Shown here: positions 1-7,548 of the stretch, in pieces
Layout: every line of letters begins with the position of its first letter
Position numbering within the stretch: position 1 is the stretch's first letter
Source: Varibaculum cambriense
Lineage (GTDB): Bacteria > Actinomycetota > Actinomycetes > Actinomycetales > Actinomycetaceae
NCBI RefSeq assembly: GCF_002848005.1
Contig: NZ_PKHX01000001.1
Coordinates: 124,001-188,000 of the forward strand
Length of the DNA: 64,000 bases
Reading direction: 5' to 3'
Translations under genes and position numbers: made by a program
The notes under the pieces: generated by a model
What the model was told of the DNA's origin: nothing
Database searches by the model: none
What the model saw: the letters and a program-made list of their open reading frames with translations, nothing else

Positions 1-1046
1 CGTACCCTAAGCCCCTGGTTACGGTAGATACGTGCCCCCTGGGCGCTAGCAGAAATTACCGCCGGAATCCATCCTTGGCGATAGCAGTAGGACTTCCATC
101 TTTGCACCGCGTTTTCCCAGGAAGAAGGATCTCCTATTGGATCTCCGGCCGCTAAGGCCACCCCGAGAGCTACCCCGTAGGAAACCACCGCCTGCCCATC
201 GGCACTAAAAATCACTGCCCGGTTATCGCGGGTGGCATAGTAGCTTAAGGAATCAGCTTTCCCCCATTTTATTAATAGGCTACGTAACGCTAGGTCTTCA
301 CTGCGCGTGCGAGCCTTTACCCGTTGACCGAGAATAAAACGATTGGCGGCAATCATCATTACCAGGCCCGAAAGCACCATGATGAAGAAGCTGAGAGCGC
401 GAAAACCTGGCTGGTGGGCAAACATGAAATGGATGGCCAGGCCCCGGTGTAGTCGCAGACCTGACATGCGAGAGTAGACCCAAATCGCCAGGGGACTACT
501 AGCCCAACTGCGCGGTGCAATCACCCGAGCCATGGCGAACCCAATTCCAAACACCAGCAACTGGCCGCTTATTAGAATAACCAGGGCTTTCCAGGCGGAT
601 TGGGCATTGATTTTTCCCCAGAAACTGCGCGCCGATGCGAATAGCACCGCCATAATCAACGCCGCTATCGCCAGACGCGTGCCCAGGATGATCTGGTCTG
701 TCAGGTCAAAGTCGGAGTCGGAGAAAGAAAATATCAGAGCTACCAGGCAGAGCAGACCGTGCAGAGCCTGCAAGGCAATGAGGACGATAACTCCGATCCG
801 TTTGCGGGAAAAACATAGCAGCGCCAAGAAAGCCAATAAAACCGCAGTCCCTAAAGTAGCGGTAGAGGGTACTCCCAGAACGGTTAGCACCAGGTAGGTA
901 AAACGCCCAATATGATGCCCGACGGCATAGCGGAACGGAATCATTACCAGGCAAAATAGGGCGGCAATAGTATAGATCCACCCCATCCAGGCGGGGACGC
1001 GCTGACGCCAAGAACTATTGGATTTTTCTTTTCCTGCTACCCGCAT
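1..1046 (-). CDS. DUF2156 / LysX-MprF-type membrane protein, 3' part cut off by window edge
   Basis: I translated the minus strand directly. The frame is open from an ATG at 1046 to the window edge (348 codons visible). The N-terminal ~270 residues contain about six hydrophobic segments. These are followed by the start of a soluble domain with the motif YGVALGVALAAGDPIGDPSSW and then WIPAVISASAQGARIYRNQGLRV. That signature is typical of the C-terminal domain of lysyl-phosphatidylglycerol synthases (DUF2156, MprF/LysX N-terminal part), which use aminoacyl-tRNA to modify membrane phospholipids. The start codon lies immediately after the RNase J stop (TAG then ATG, no gap), so translation is probably coupled to rnj. 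Whether a lysyl-tRNA synthetase domain follows, as in LysX, cannot be seen. The family assignment is solid; the aminoacyl specificity is inferred. Confidence 0.8.
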   Translation of the reverse strand, partial: MRVAGKEKSNSSWRQRVPAWMGWIYTIAALFCLVMIPFRYAVGHHIGRFTYLVLTVLGVPSTATLGTAVLLAFLALLCFSRKRIGVIVLIALQALHGLLCLVALIFSFSDSDFDLTDQIILGTRLAIAALIMAVLFASARSFWGKINAQSAWKALVILISGQLLVFGIGFAMARVIAPRSWASSPLAIWVYSRMSGLRLHRGLAIHFMFAHQPGFRALSFFIMVLSGLVMMIAANRFILGQRVKARTRSEDLALRSLLIKWGKADSLSYYATRDNRAVIFSADGQAVVSYGVALGVALAAGDPIGDPSSWENAVQRWKSYCYRQGWIPAVISASAQGARIYRNQGLRV

Positions 1047-2738
1047 CTAAATCTCCACAACTACCGGTACGATCATGGGGCGACGGCGCAACCGGCGCGC
1101 CACCCAACGCCCCAATGCGCGACGCATTGCCTGTTGCAAGCGATAAGGATCGCTATCTCCTTGATTTAATGCTCTTTGCAACGCCTCAGTCACATCCGGT
1201 AGTACTTCCCTAAACACCCCCTCGTCCTCGGCCATCCCCCGAGCGGTAATATGCGGGCCGGCAGCAATAATCTTGGTGGGCACATCTACCGCGGCAAAGA
1301 CAGAAACGAAGCCTTCTTCACCCAAGGTCATGCGATCCTTTAGCTGATCTTCATTGATTTCTCCGATAGATCCGCCGTCAACATATACGTATTCGCAATC
1401 CACCTGTCCCACTACTCGCGCTTGCCCGTCTTTGAGGTCGACTACTACCCCGTCCTCGGCTAATGCCACGTTTTCTTCCGGTACCCCGGTGGCTTGAGCG
1501 ATTTTTCCGTTAGCAATGAGGTGCCTGATTTCGCCGTGAATCGGCATTACGTTCTTGGGTTGCACAATGTTGTAGGTGTAGAGCAGTTCCCCTTCGGCAG
1601 CATGCCCGGAAACGTGAACCGCGCGGTTGCCTTTATGGACTACATTGGCACCTTGACGCATCAGCGCGTTAATCACCCGGTAAACCGAGTTTTCATTCCC
1701 GGGAATCAAAGAGGAGGCCAGTAGCACCGTGTCTTCTGGCTCTAGGGACACAAACCGGTGCTCGCCCTGGGCGATCCGCGAGAGCGCTGCCATAGGCTCC
1801 CCCTGGGAACCGGTTACCATCCACACTCGTTTCTTGGGGGGTAAACGTTTGAGGTCGTCGGCGCGCACCACTACTTCCGGGTCTAAGTCCAGATATCCGG
1901 CCTGCGCCGCAATGTTCATATTGCGTTCCATCGACCGCCCCGAAAGGCACACTTTGCGCCCTACTGCCCGGGCAGCGTCCAGCACCTGTTGCACGCGGTG
2001 AACATGGGAGGCGAAGGAGGCCACGATTACTTGCCCAGTAGATTCGGAGAGTACCTGGCGGATGACCGGACCGATTTTGCGTTCCGGCGCAATAAAACCG
2101 GGAACTTCCGCATTAGTGGAGTCCACTAAGAACAGATCCACGCCCTCTTCTCCCATACGGGCAAAGCCGCGCAGATCGGTGATCCTTTTATCTAGGGGCA
2201 GCTGATCCATTTTGTAATCCCCAGTGACCAGGAGATTTCCAGCTTTGGTACGGATCATCACCGCTAAAGCATCGGGAATCGAGTGGGTGACTGCCAAAAA
2301 TTCACAAGCGAAAATATCTAGCTCAATATGCTCTCCCTCGCGTACCTGGTGCAGATGCGTCGCCGGGAGGCGATGTTCTTCCAGTTTGGGGCGCAGAAAA
2401 TCCAGGGTGAGTTGGGAACCATAGATGGGGATGTCTTCGCGCAGACGCAGCAGATAGGGTACCGCCCCGATATGATCTTCGTGACCGTGGGTGAGCACCA
2501 GCGCGACTACGTCATCCATGCGTCCTTGCAGATAGGAAAAGTCGGGGAGAATCAGATCTACACCGGGTTGGATTTCTTCGGGGAAAAGTACCCCGCAATC
2601 TACAATCAGGATTTTGCCGTTTAGCTCGATTACGGTCATGTTCCGGCCGACTTCCCCCAGGCCTCCCAGAGGAACTACCCGGATGGTGTCGGATTTGAGT
2701 TTCGGCGGTAAAGAAAGTTCAGGATACAGCGGATTCAC
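1047..2738 (-). CDS. rnj: Ribonuclease J
   Basis: This 563-residue protein is a metallo-beta-lactamase/beta-CASP nuclease acting in cytoplasmic mRNA decay and rRNA processing, with both endonuclease and 5'-3' exonuclease activity in this family. The Zn-binding motif HGHEDH is at residues 84-89. Downstream are VTGDYKMDQLP, the beta-CASP region with VTGSQGEPMAAL, the late motif HVSGHAAEGEL, and the C-terminal MPIHGE. Length is normal for actinobacterial RNase J. The start is a GTG preceded by a weak AGGA. It follows dapA with a 158-nt spacer, the usual actinobacterial dapA-rnj order. Confidence 0.95.
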   Translation of the reverse strand: MNPLYPELSLPPKLKSDTIRVVPLGGLGEVGRNMTVIELNGKILIVDCGVLFPEEIQPGVDLILPDFSYLQGRMDDVVALVLTHGHEDHIGAVPYLLRLREDIPIYGSQLTLDFLRPKLEEHRLPATHLHQVREGEHIELDIFACEFLAVTHSIPDALAVMIRTKAGNLLVTGDYKMDQLPLDKRITDLRGFARMGEEGVDLFLVDSTNAEVPGFIAPERKIGPVIRQVLSESTGQVIVASFASHVHRVQQVLDAARAVGRKVCLSGRSMERNMNIAAQAGYLDLDPEVVVRADDLKRLPPKKRVWMVTGSQGEPMAALSRIAQGEHRFVSLEPEDTVLLASSLIPGNENSVYRVINALMRQGANVVHKGNRAVHVSGHAAEGELLYTYNIVQPKNVMPIHGEIRHLIANGKIAQATGVPEENVALAEDGVVVDLKDGQARVVGQVDCEYVYVDGGSIGEINEDQLKDRMTLGEEGFVSVFAAVDVPTKIIAAGPHITARGMAEDEGVFREVLPDVTEALQRALNQGDSDPYRLQQAMRRALGRWVARRLRRRPMIVPVVVEI

Positions 2739-2896
2739 GTTCCTAATTGTCCCGAGTTTGCCCGCCTATAGCAAACTTCCGCGCGCACTGAACCCTTAAT
2801 ATCCCCTTTAAAGCAGGTAAGGGGGTTAGACCCGCAATGCTGGTCTCGGGATATCCGCTAAGCACCTGGGGTATCGAGGAGGTGCGTCTAGAAAAC

Positions 2897-3799
2897 TTAG
2901 AGCAACCCGAAACTTTCCAGAGCCGCGCGCAGCTGCGCAATATCCTCTTCGCTGGCCGGAGCTAGCGGCAGGCGCAGAGTATCGGAGGGAATAACTTTTT
3001 GTAGGGCCAGGGCATGCTTAGCCATAACCGCGCCCTGTCCCCCTCCCATTAACGCTTTCACTAGGGGTTCTAGCTCCAGGGAGAGTTGCAGCGCCTCCTG
3101 GTAGTCTCCGTTTTCTACCAGCTGCACCATTTTGCGGTAGCTGGAGCCGGCTACGTGCCCAACCACGCTGATTACCCCCACCGCGCCATGGGTAAGCCAA
3201 GAATAGTTGAGGCCGTCATCGCCGGAATAAAAAGCCAAACCGGTTTCATTGATGCGTCGCGCCCCGACTTCCACTTTGCCAGTGGCATCTTTTACCGCCA
3301 CGATATTGTCGATCTCTGCCAGGCGCATAAGGAGTTCATCACCGATAGCTACCCCGGTGCGTCCGGGAATATCGTAGAGCATCACCGGCAGGTCAATTTG
3401 GCCAGCCACTTTAGCGAAGTGCTGATAGAGCCCTTCTTGAGAAGGACGCGAATAGTAGGGGCTAACCAGCAAAATCCCGTCTGCCCCTGCCTCCTGGGCG
3501 CTGCGTGCCATCCGCACCGAATGTTCGGTGTCATTAGAGCCCGCCCCCGCAGTGATATAGAAGTCTTTGCCTACCGCTTGACGGATCGACTTAATCAACT
3601 GTTCTTTTTCATCCAGGTGAGTAGTCGGTGATTCCCCGGTGGTACCCGAAAGTACCAGGTGATCAATTCCCTGGTCTACCAAATGTTTTGCCAGGCTGGC
3701 GGCGGCGTCGTAGTCTACGGAGCCATCCGGGTGGAACGGGGTCACCATTGCTACCCCAACCGGTGCGGGAAGCCGATAAGTACAATCTGCGTTGCTCAT
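2897..3799 (-). CDS. dapA: 4-hydroxy-tetrahydrodipicolinate synthase
   Basis: This 300-residue (beta/alpha)8 aldolase-class enzyme condenses pyruvate with aspartate semialdehyde in lysine/diaminopimelate synthesis. Visible signatures are SGTTGESPTTH (substrate-binding Thr pair), LYDIPGRTGV (catalytic Tyr) and VAVKDATGKVE (Schiff-base Lys). The ATG at 3799 is preceded by AGGGAT, which could act as a ribosome-binding site, but TAGAGT sits exactly 6 nt upstream of the ATG, so the mRNA may instead be leaderless. Upstream is a GNAT gene and then dapB, so both DAP genes are in the same minus-strand block. Confidence 0.96.
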   Translation of the reverse strand: MSNADCTYRLPAPVGVAMVTPFHPDGSVDYDAAASLAKHLVDQGIDHLVLSGTTGESPTTHLDEKEQLIKSIRQAVGKDFYITAGAGSNDTEHSVRMARSAQEAGADGILLVSPYYSRPSQEGLYQHFAKVAGQIDLPVMLYDIPGRTGVAIGDELLMRLAEIDNIVAVKDATGKVEVGARRINETGLAFYSGDDGLNYSWLTHGAVGVISVVGHVAGSSYRKMVQLVENGDYQEALQLSLELEPLVKALMGGGQGAVMAKHALALQKVIPSDTLRLPLAPASEEDIAQLRAALESFGLL

Positions 3800-3811
3800 A
3801 TCCCTACTCTA
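3800..3811 (-). promoter_or_regulatory. Candidate leaderless -10 box for dapA
   Basis: On the minus strand TAGAGT (3811-3806) is separated by exactly 6 nt (AGGGAT) from the dapA ATG. This is the TANNNT-N6-start geometry of actinobacterial leaderless promoters. The intervening AGGG could equally be a ribosome-binding site, so this is only suggestive. Confidence 0.35.
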
Positions 3812-3862
3812 CCTACGCCACCTGGAGATTTTTCTTTCGTCCAAAAAGCGAGCGGGAAGGGT

Positions 3863-4435
3863 CTACAGGTCACTAAACCAAAGATGCTGCACCATGGATT
3901 CATGGCCTACTTTTAGGCCTTGGCGCAAACCGGCGGGAGCAAACCCGCATTCGGAAAAGAACCGGATTTTTTCTTGTGTCTCGGCCGCTAGCCAAATCTG
4001 TACCCGGCTAGCCCCGGATAGGCGCAACATATCGCCGATCGCATTTACCAGGCGGGAGGCGTCGGCCAGGTTATTTTCCCAATCGGCAACCTCTAAAGCC
4101 ACGATTTCGGCATCCGCATTTTTTTCTGCGAGCGGTGACTGTTTAGGTTGCACCAGCATTTTGGGGGCGGGGGCAATCGCCGCCAAACCGACCACCTGTC
4201 CTTCATTTACGGCGGTAAGCAGGTGATGTTTTGGCGAGGGCGGGCTAAATAGCGCCTGCTGCCAGGCACGGGTAATCTGCTCTGGATCAATCAGCGCTAA
4301 GGTTTGCGGGCCGATCTGTCCCAAATGGGATTGCAAATCTGCCTGCATGGCTTGTGCCTGGATGCGTCCCCAAGTCGGTAAATCTTCGCTTTTCGCTAAA
4401 CGTACGGTTTCTTTAGCGGTAGCTGGAGTACTCAC
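3863..4435 (-). CDS. GNAT-family N-acetyltransferase
   Basis: This 190-residue protein has GNAT-like layout: an N-terminal VRLAKSEDLPTWGRIQAQAM segment, a central GQVVGLAAIAPAP strand, and the C-terminal acetyl-CoA region ending SGASRVQIWLAAETQEKIRFFSECGFAPAGLRQGL. The canonical Q/RxxGxG/A loop is poorly conserved, replaced by NLADASRLVNAIGDML. The GTG start is one nucleotide after the dapB stop (TAA-G-GTG), so it is translationally coupled to dapB and sits between dapB and dapA. The substrate is unknown. The location hints at amino-acid or envelope metabolism but does not prove it. Confidence 0.75.
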   Translation of the reverse strand: MSTPATAKETVRLAKSEDLPTWGRIQAQAMQADLQSHLGQIGPQTLALIDPEQITRAWQQALFSPPSPKHHLLTAVNEGQVVGLAAIAPAPKMLVQPKQSPLAEKNADAEIVALEVADWENNLADASRLVNAIGDMLRLSGASRVQIWLAAETQEKIRFFSECGFAPAGLRQGLKVGHESMVQHLWFSDL

Positions 4436-4436
4436 C

Positions 4437-5192
4437 TTAAATCCCTAAATCCATGATTTTATCCAGCCCCACCGTAAGGGGAGCCGCAGCTGCCACTTTC
4501 CGGACTGCCAGCAATACCCCGGGCATAAAGGAGGAGCGATCAAAACAATCAGTGCGCAAGCGCAGCTGTTCCCCCAGGTTAGAAAGCAGCACTTCTTGGT
4601 GCGCATTGGCACCGAGCATCCGCAGGGAATGGATCCCCACATCCCCCACTTTCATGCCGCGCGCTCCCTCGGGATCGGTGGTGGTGGCATCGGGAGCGGT
4701 AGGCACACCGGCTTGCCTGCGGGCGGCCGCCATGTCTTGCGCAGTTGCCAGCGCTGTCCCGCTAGGGGCATCTAGTTTCTTAGGATGATGAGTTTCTACG
4801 ATCTCGGCGGAAGTGAAAAAAGGCGCCGCCAACCGTGAAAAAGCCATCACTAATACCGCGGAGAGGGCAAAGTTGGGGGCAATCAAGACGTTACGTCCAG
4901 TTTCGCGCGCCACTTCCTGGATTCTTGCCTGTGCGTCCTCGTCCCAACCGGAGGTTCCGACTACCGCATGGGCTCCGCTGCGTAAAATCGCGGCGGTATT
5001 GGCAAAACTGGCGCTCGGAATGGTGAACTCCACTGCGACCTCGGCTCCGGACAGAGCCTGGGAGGTGATCTCATCTTTACTGCCCAGACGGGCGACTAGC
5101 TGCAAGTCCGCAGATTCTGTGATCGCTTGACAAGCGGCCTGCCCCATCCGTCCCTGGGCGCCGACCACCGCTACTTTTAGTTTTTCACTCAC
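4437..5192 (-). CDS. dapB: 4-hydroxy-tetrahydrodipicolinate reductase
   Basis: This 251-residue NAD(P)H-dependent reductase carries out the second DAP-branch step. The N-terminal Rossmann motif is VAVVGAQGRMGQAACQAI. The family signature ETHHPKKLDAPSGTAL includes the catalytic His and the substrate-binding Lys. Length is typical. It starts one nucleotide after the upstream lipoprotein gene and is followed within one nucleotide by the GNAT gene, so these three are an operon. Confidence 0.96.
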   Translation of the reverse strand: MSEKLKVAVVGAQGRMGQAACQAITESADLQLVARLGSKDEITSQALSGAEVAVEFTIPSASFANTAAILRSGAHAVVGTSGWDEDAQARIQEVARETGRNVLIAPNFALSAVLVMAFSRLAAPFFTSAEIVETHHPKKLDAPSGTALATAQDMAAARRQAGVPTAPDATTTDPEGARGMKVGDVGIHSLRMLGANAHQEVLLSNLGEQLRLRTDCFDRSSFMPGVLLAVRKVAAAAPLTVGLDKIMDLGI

Positions 5193-5193
5193 G

Positions 5194-5676
5194 CTAACTC
5201 ACACCCTCTGGTTTATTGGCGTTAATAATCTGAGCTTTATCTGGGCACAGAGTTTGCCCAGCTATCTGCAGATTGTTGTACCATTCTTGCCGCAACTCGG
5301 CAGAATCTACTTTGGTGTAGATATCGGACAGAGTCTGTTTATTCGCCGCCGAATCGGGTTGCTTGGTGTCTAGCAGTCCGCACAGGGATTGTACCGGCCC
5401 CAATACTATTTCGGCGGTGCGCTGGTCATAGTGGTTCTTTTCCATCACCTGTTTAACGAAAGAGTTTTGCGCTTCCGACAGGTGGTCTTTGGGAGTAAAC
5501 GCCACTGTCGGAGTCGGTGAAGCGGTGGGGGTAGTGGGCGTCGCCGAAACGGAACTAGTCACTTTCGGGTTCGGGTTATGGGTAGTTTTTTCGGGAGCGG
5601 ATGGCTGCGCGGAGGGACTGCAAGCACTTAGCAGCGCCGCGGCAGCAATAACTGGGAAAAGTTTCTTTATCTTCAC
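5194..5676 (-). CDS. Small secreted lipoprotein of unknown function
   Basis: This 160-residue protein has a clear lipoprotein signal: basic MKIKK, a hydrophobic stretch, and the lipobox LSAC at residues 16-19. A low-complexity Ser/Thr/Pro linker (about residues 20-62) precedes a mature domain with two Cys residues (SLCGLLD and TLCPDK) that could form a disulfide. The GTG start lies 9 nt after the M16 peptidase stop with GGGTG near it. I do not recognise a family; the position between a zinc peptidase gene and dapB gives no clear function. Confidence 0.75.
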   Translation of the reverse strand: MKIKKLFPVIAAAALLSACSPSAQPSAPEKTTHNPNPKVTSSVSATPTTPTASPTPTVAFTPKDHLSEAQNSFVKQVMEKNHYDQRTAEIVLGPVQSLCGLLDTKQPDSAANKQTLSDIYTKVDSAELRQEWYNNLQIAGQTLCPDKAQIINANKPEGVS

Positions 5677-5685
5677 CCGTTCAGC

Positions 5686-7005
5686 TTATGCCACCGCCGG
5701 GCGTACCACGACTTTCACCTGTGGTAAGCCGAGAAATTGCGCTGCCAGCTCACTAATTTGTGCGCTATTTACTGCTCGCAGGGCAAGGTTTAACTGCTCG
5801 ATGGTGCGCAGGCGGCCTCCATTTACTTCCGCTCGTCCCAGGCGCGCCATGCGGGCGCGGTTATCGTCCATCCCCAGTAACACTCCCCCGCTGAGCTGGC
5901 CTAATGCTTCCGTTAGTTCGCCCTCGGGAACACCGAATTCTGCGAGTTTTTCAAGTTCCATCACCAGTAGTTTCCCCACTTGCTCCAAGTTAGCGGGGGC
6001 GCACCCGGCGTAGAGGCCGAAGGATCCGCTATCGCTATATGCCGAGTCAAAAGCATAGGTGGAGTACGCCAGTCCCCGTTTTTCCCGGATTTCTTGGAAA
6101 AGTCGGGAGGACATTCCCCCGGATAACACCGTTAGCAGCAAACTGAGCGTGTCACGCTGGGGGTCACTAGCGGGCAGAGAGCGGGTTCCAATAAAGATTT
6201 GTCCCTGTTCCACGGTTTTTTCTACCGTGACGCTGGCCGGCACCGCCGGATCCGGCTGGAGACGCTCAGGAACTTCCGGATCGGTTTGGCTGGGCAACTC
6301 CCAACCGTTTTTCTCGGCAGCCTCCAAGAGCAACTGCGCTAGGTGGTCATGATTAATATCTCCAGCGGCCGCAACTACCAGGTTCCGAGGCTGGTACCAG
6401 CGCTGATGATGGGCTTTCACCGCCTCTAGCGGCGTGGCCGCTACGGTTTGGGCGGTGCCGCCTACCGGCAGCCCCAGCGGGGAACTGGGGAATAGTTCAC
6501 CCAAGAATTTTTCGTAGCCAACATCTTGGGGATCATCTTGGGACATGGCCAGTTCGTCCAGGATAACTGCCCGTTCTAGTTCGAAATCTGCCGGTGCCAG
6601 CGTGGGGCGCGCCAGCATTTCGGTGAGGACTTCCACCGCCATCGGCAGGTCGCGCGAGAGTACCCGGCAATAATAGTGGGTGGATTCTTTAGCGGTGGCA
6701 GCGTTTAGTTCTCCACCCACGGCATCGAATGCCCGCGAGATTTCCCGGGCATCGCGGGTCGCGGAGCCTTTAAACAGCAGGTGTTCTAGGTAGTGGGTGG
6801 ATCCCAAATGTTCGGGGCCTTCATCGCGCGAACCGGCGGGAATCCAAAATCCCAATACTACCGAGGGCGAGGCCGGTACCTGTTGGGTAATCAGGCGAAT
6901 ACCACCGGCCAGTACCGATCTTTCGATTAGGGTTTCGCCTTCGCTAATACTTAGGCGGGGGGCAGTGGCAGAAAGCGGCAGTTCGTAAAAGTTTTGTTCA
7001 GGCAT
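5686..7005 (-). CDS. M16-family zinc metallopeptidase (processing-peptidase-like)
   Basis: This 439-residue protein carries the inverted zinc motif HYLEHLLFKGS (HxxEH, near residues 67-71) with the downstream Glu-rich helix AATAKESTHYYCRV. The C-terminal half has the RGLAYSTYAFDS signature of the second M16 domain. It resembles actinobacterial PqqL/YmxG-type peptidases, usually found between pnp and dapB as here. Likely cytoplasmic, no signal peptide. It probably begins the M16-lipoprotein-dapB-GNAT operon. The physiological substrate is unknown. Confidence 0.9.
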   Translation of the reverse strand: MPEQNFYELPLSATAPRLSISEGETLIERSVLAGGIRLITQQVPASPSVVLGFWIPAGSRDEGPEHLGSTHYLEHLLFKGSATRDAREISRAFDAVGGELNAATAKESTHYYCRVLSRDLPMAVEVLTEMLARPTLAPADFELERAVILDELAMSQDDPQDVGYEKFLGELFPSSPLGLPVGGTAQTVAATPLEAVKAHHQRWYQPRNLVVAAAGDINHDHLAQLLLEAAEKNGWELPSQTDPEVPERLQPDPAVPASVTVEKTVEQGQIFIGTRSLPASDPQRDTLSLLLTVLSGGMSSRLFQEIREKRGLAYSTYAFDSAYSDSGSFGLYAGCAPANLEQVGKLLVMELEKLAEFGVPEGELTEALGQLSGGVLLGMDDNRARMARLGRAEVNGGRLRTIEQLNLALRAVNSAQISELAAQFLGLPQVKVVVRPAVA

Positions 7006-7069
7006 TTTCTCTTATTTGGGTTTGATAGTTTTCGCTACAGTTTCCCGGTTTCTTCCGGCTTCCCGGGCG

Positions 7070-7474
7070 TTATATCCGGGTGGTTGCTCTGGTTGGGGAG
7101 GCAGTTAATGCGCGGGCGCATCCGCATTGCAACGCGCCGAGGACAGTAAAAATCCCTAAGGCGAGGGTTAATAGTCCCGTTTCCGCGCTGCCGGCGATAG
7201 CGGCATAGATTAGAGAAAAGACGGTGAATGCCAATGCGATTAGGGTGGCGCGTGCCCAAAAACGGCGAGGATCGAGTTTAAAGATCAGACGCAAACCCGC
7301 GAAAATTAGTTGGAATCCGCCAGCTACTGCCCCGAAAACCAGCGCCAGAAACCCGGTAAACATGGTTAAGAGTCCGGAGTCGGAAGTGGTAGAAACCGAC
7401 AGTAGTATCAGAGCGAAAAATAGGCACAAGAAAAGCATGCTTGCGGCCACTATTAGGTCGAAGTATCTGCGCAT
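7070..7474 (-). CDS. Small integral membrane protein, unknown
   Basis: This 134-residue protein has about four hydrophobic segments: LIVAASMLFLCLFFALILL, MFTGFLALVFGAVAGGFQL, ATLIALAFTVFSLIYAAIA and LLTLALGIFTVLGALQCGC. It lies between the pnp terminator and the M16 peptidase gene on the same strand. No motif is recognised. It is probably a genuine gene because the hydrophobic pattern is regular and the spacing fits, but function cannot be stated. Confidence 0.6.
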   Translation of the reverse strand: MRRYFDLIVAASMLFLCLFFALILLSVSTTSDSGLLTMFTGFLALVFGAVAGGFQLIFAGLRLIFKLDPRRFWARATLIALAFTVFSLIYAAIAGSAETGLLTLALGIFTVLGALQCGCARALTASPTRATTRI

Positions 7475-7491
7475 CTAGGATCTCTTTTCTT

Positions 7492-7534
7492 AAAAAATTA
7501 AAGGAGGCGAGGGCGAGATTATCTCGCCCTCGCC
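7492..7534 (-). terminator. Rho-independent terminator after pnp
   Basis: A perfect 12-bp stem (7506-7517 pairing with 7523-7534, GGCGAGGGCGAG with CTCGCCCTCGCC) lies just downstream of the pnp stop on the minus strand. It is followed in the RNA by a U-rich run (7492-7502). This is a textbook intrinsic terminator for the rpsO-pnp transcript. Confidence 0.9.
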
Positions 7535-7548
7535 AACTTATTTAGCGA

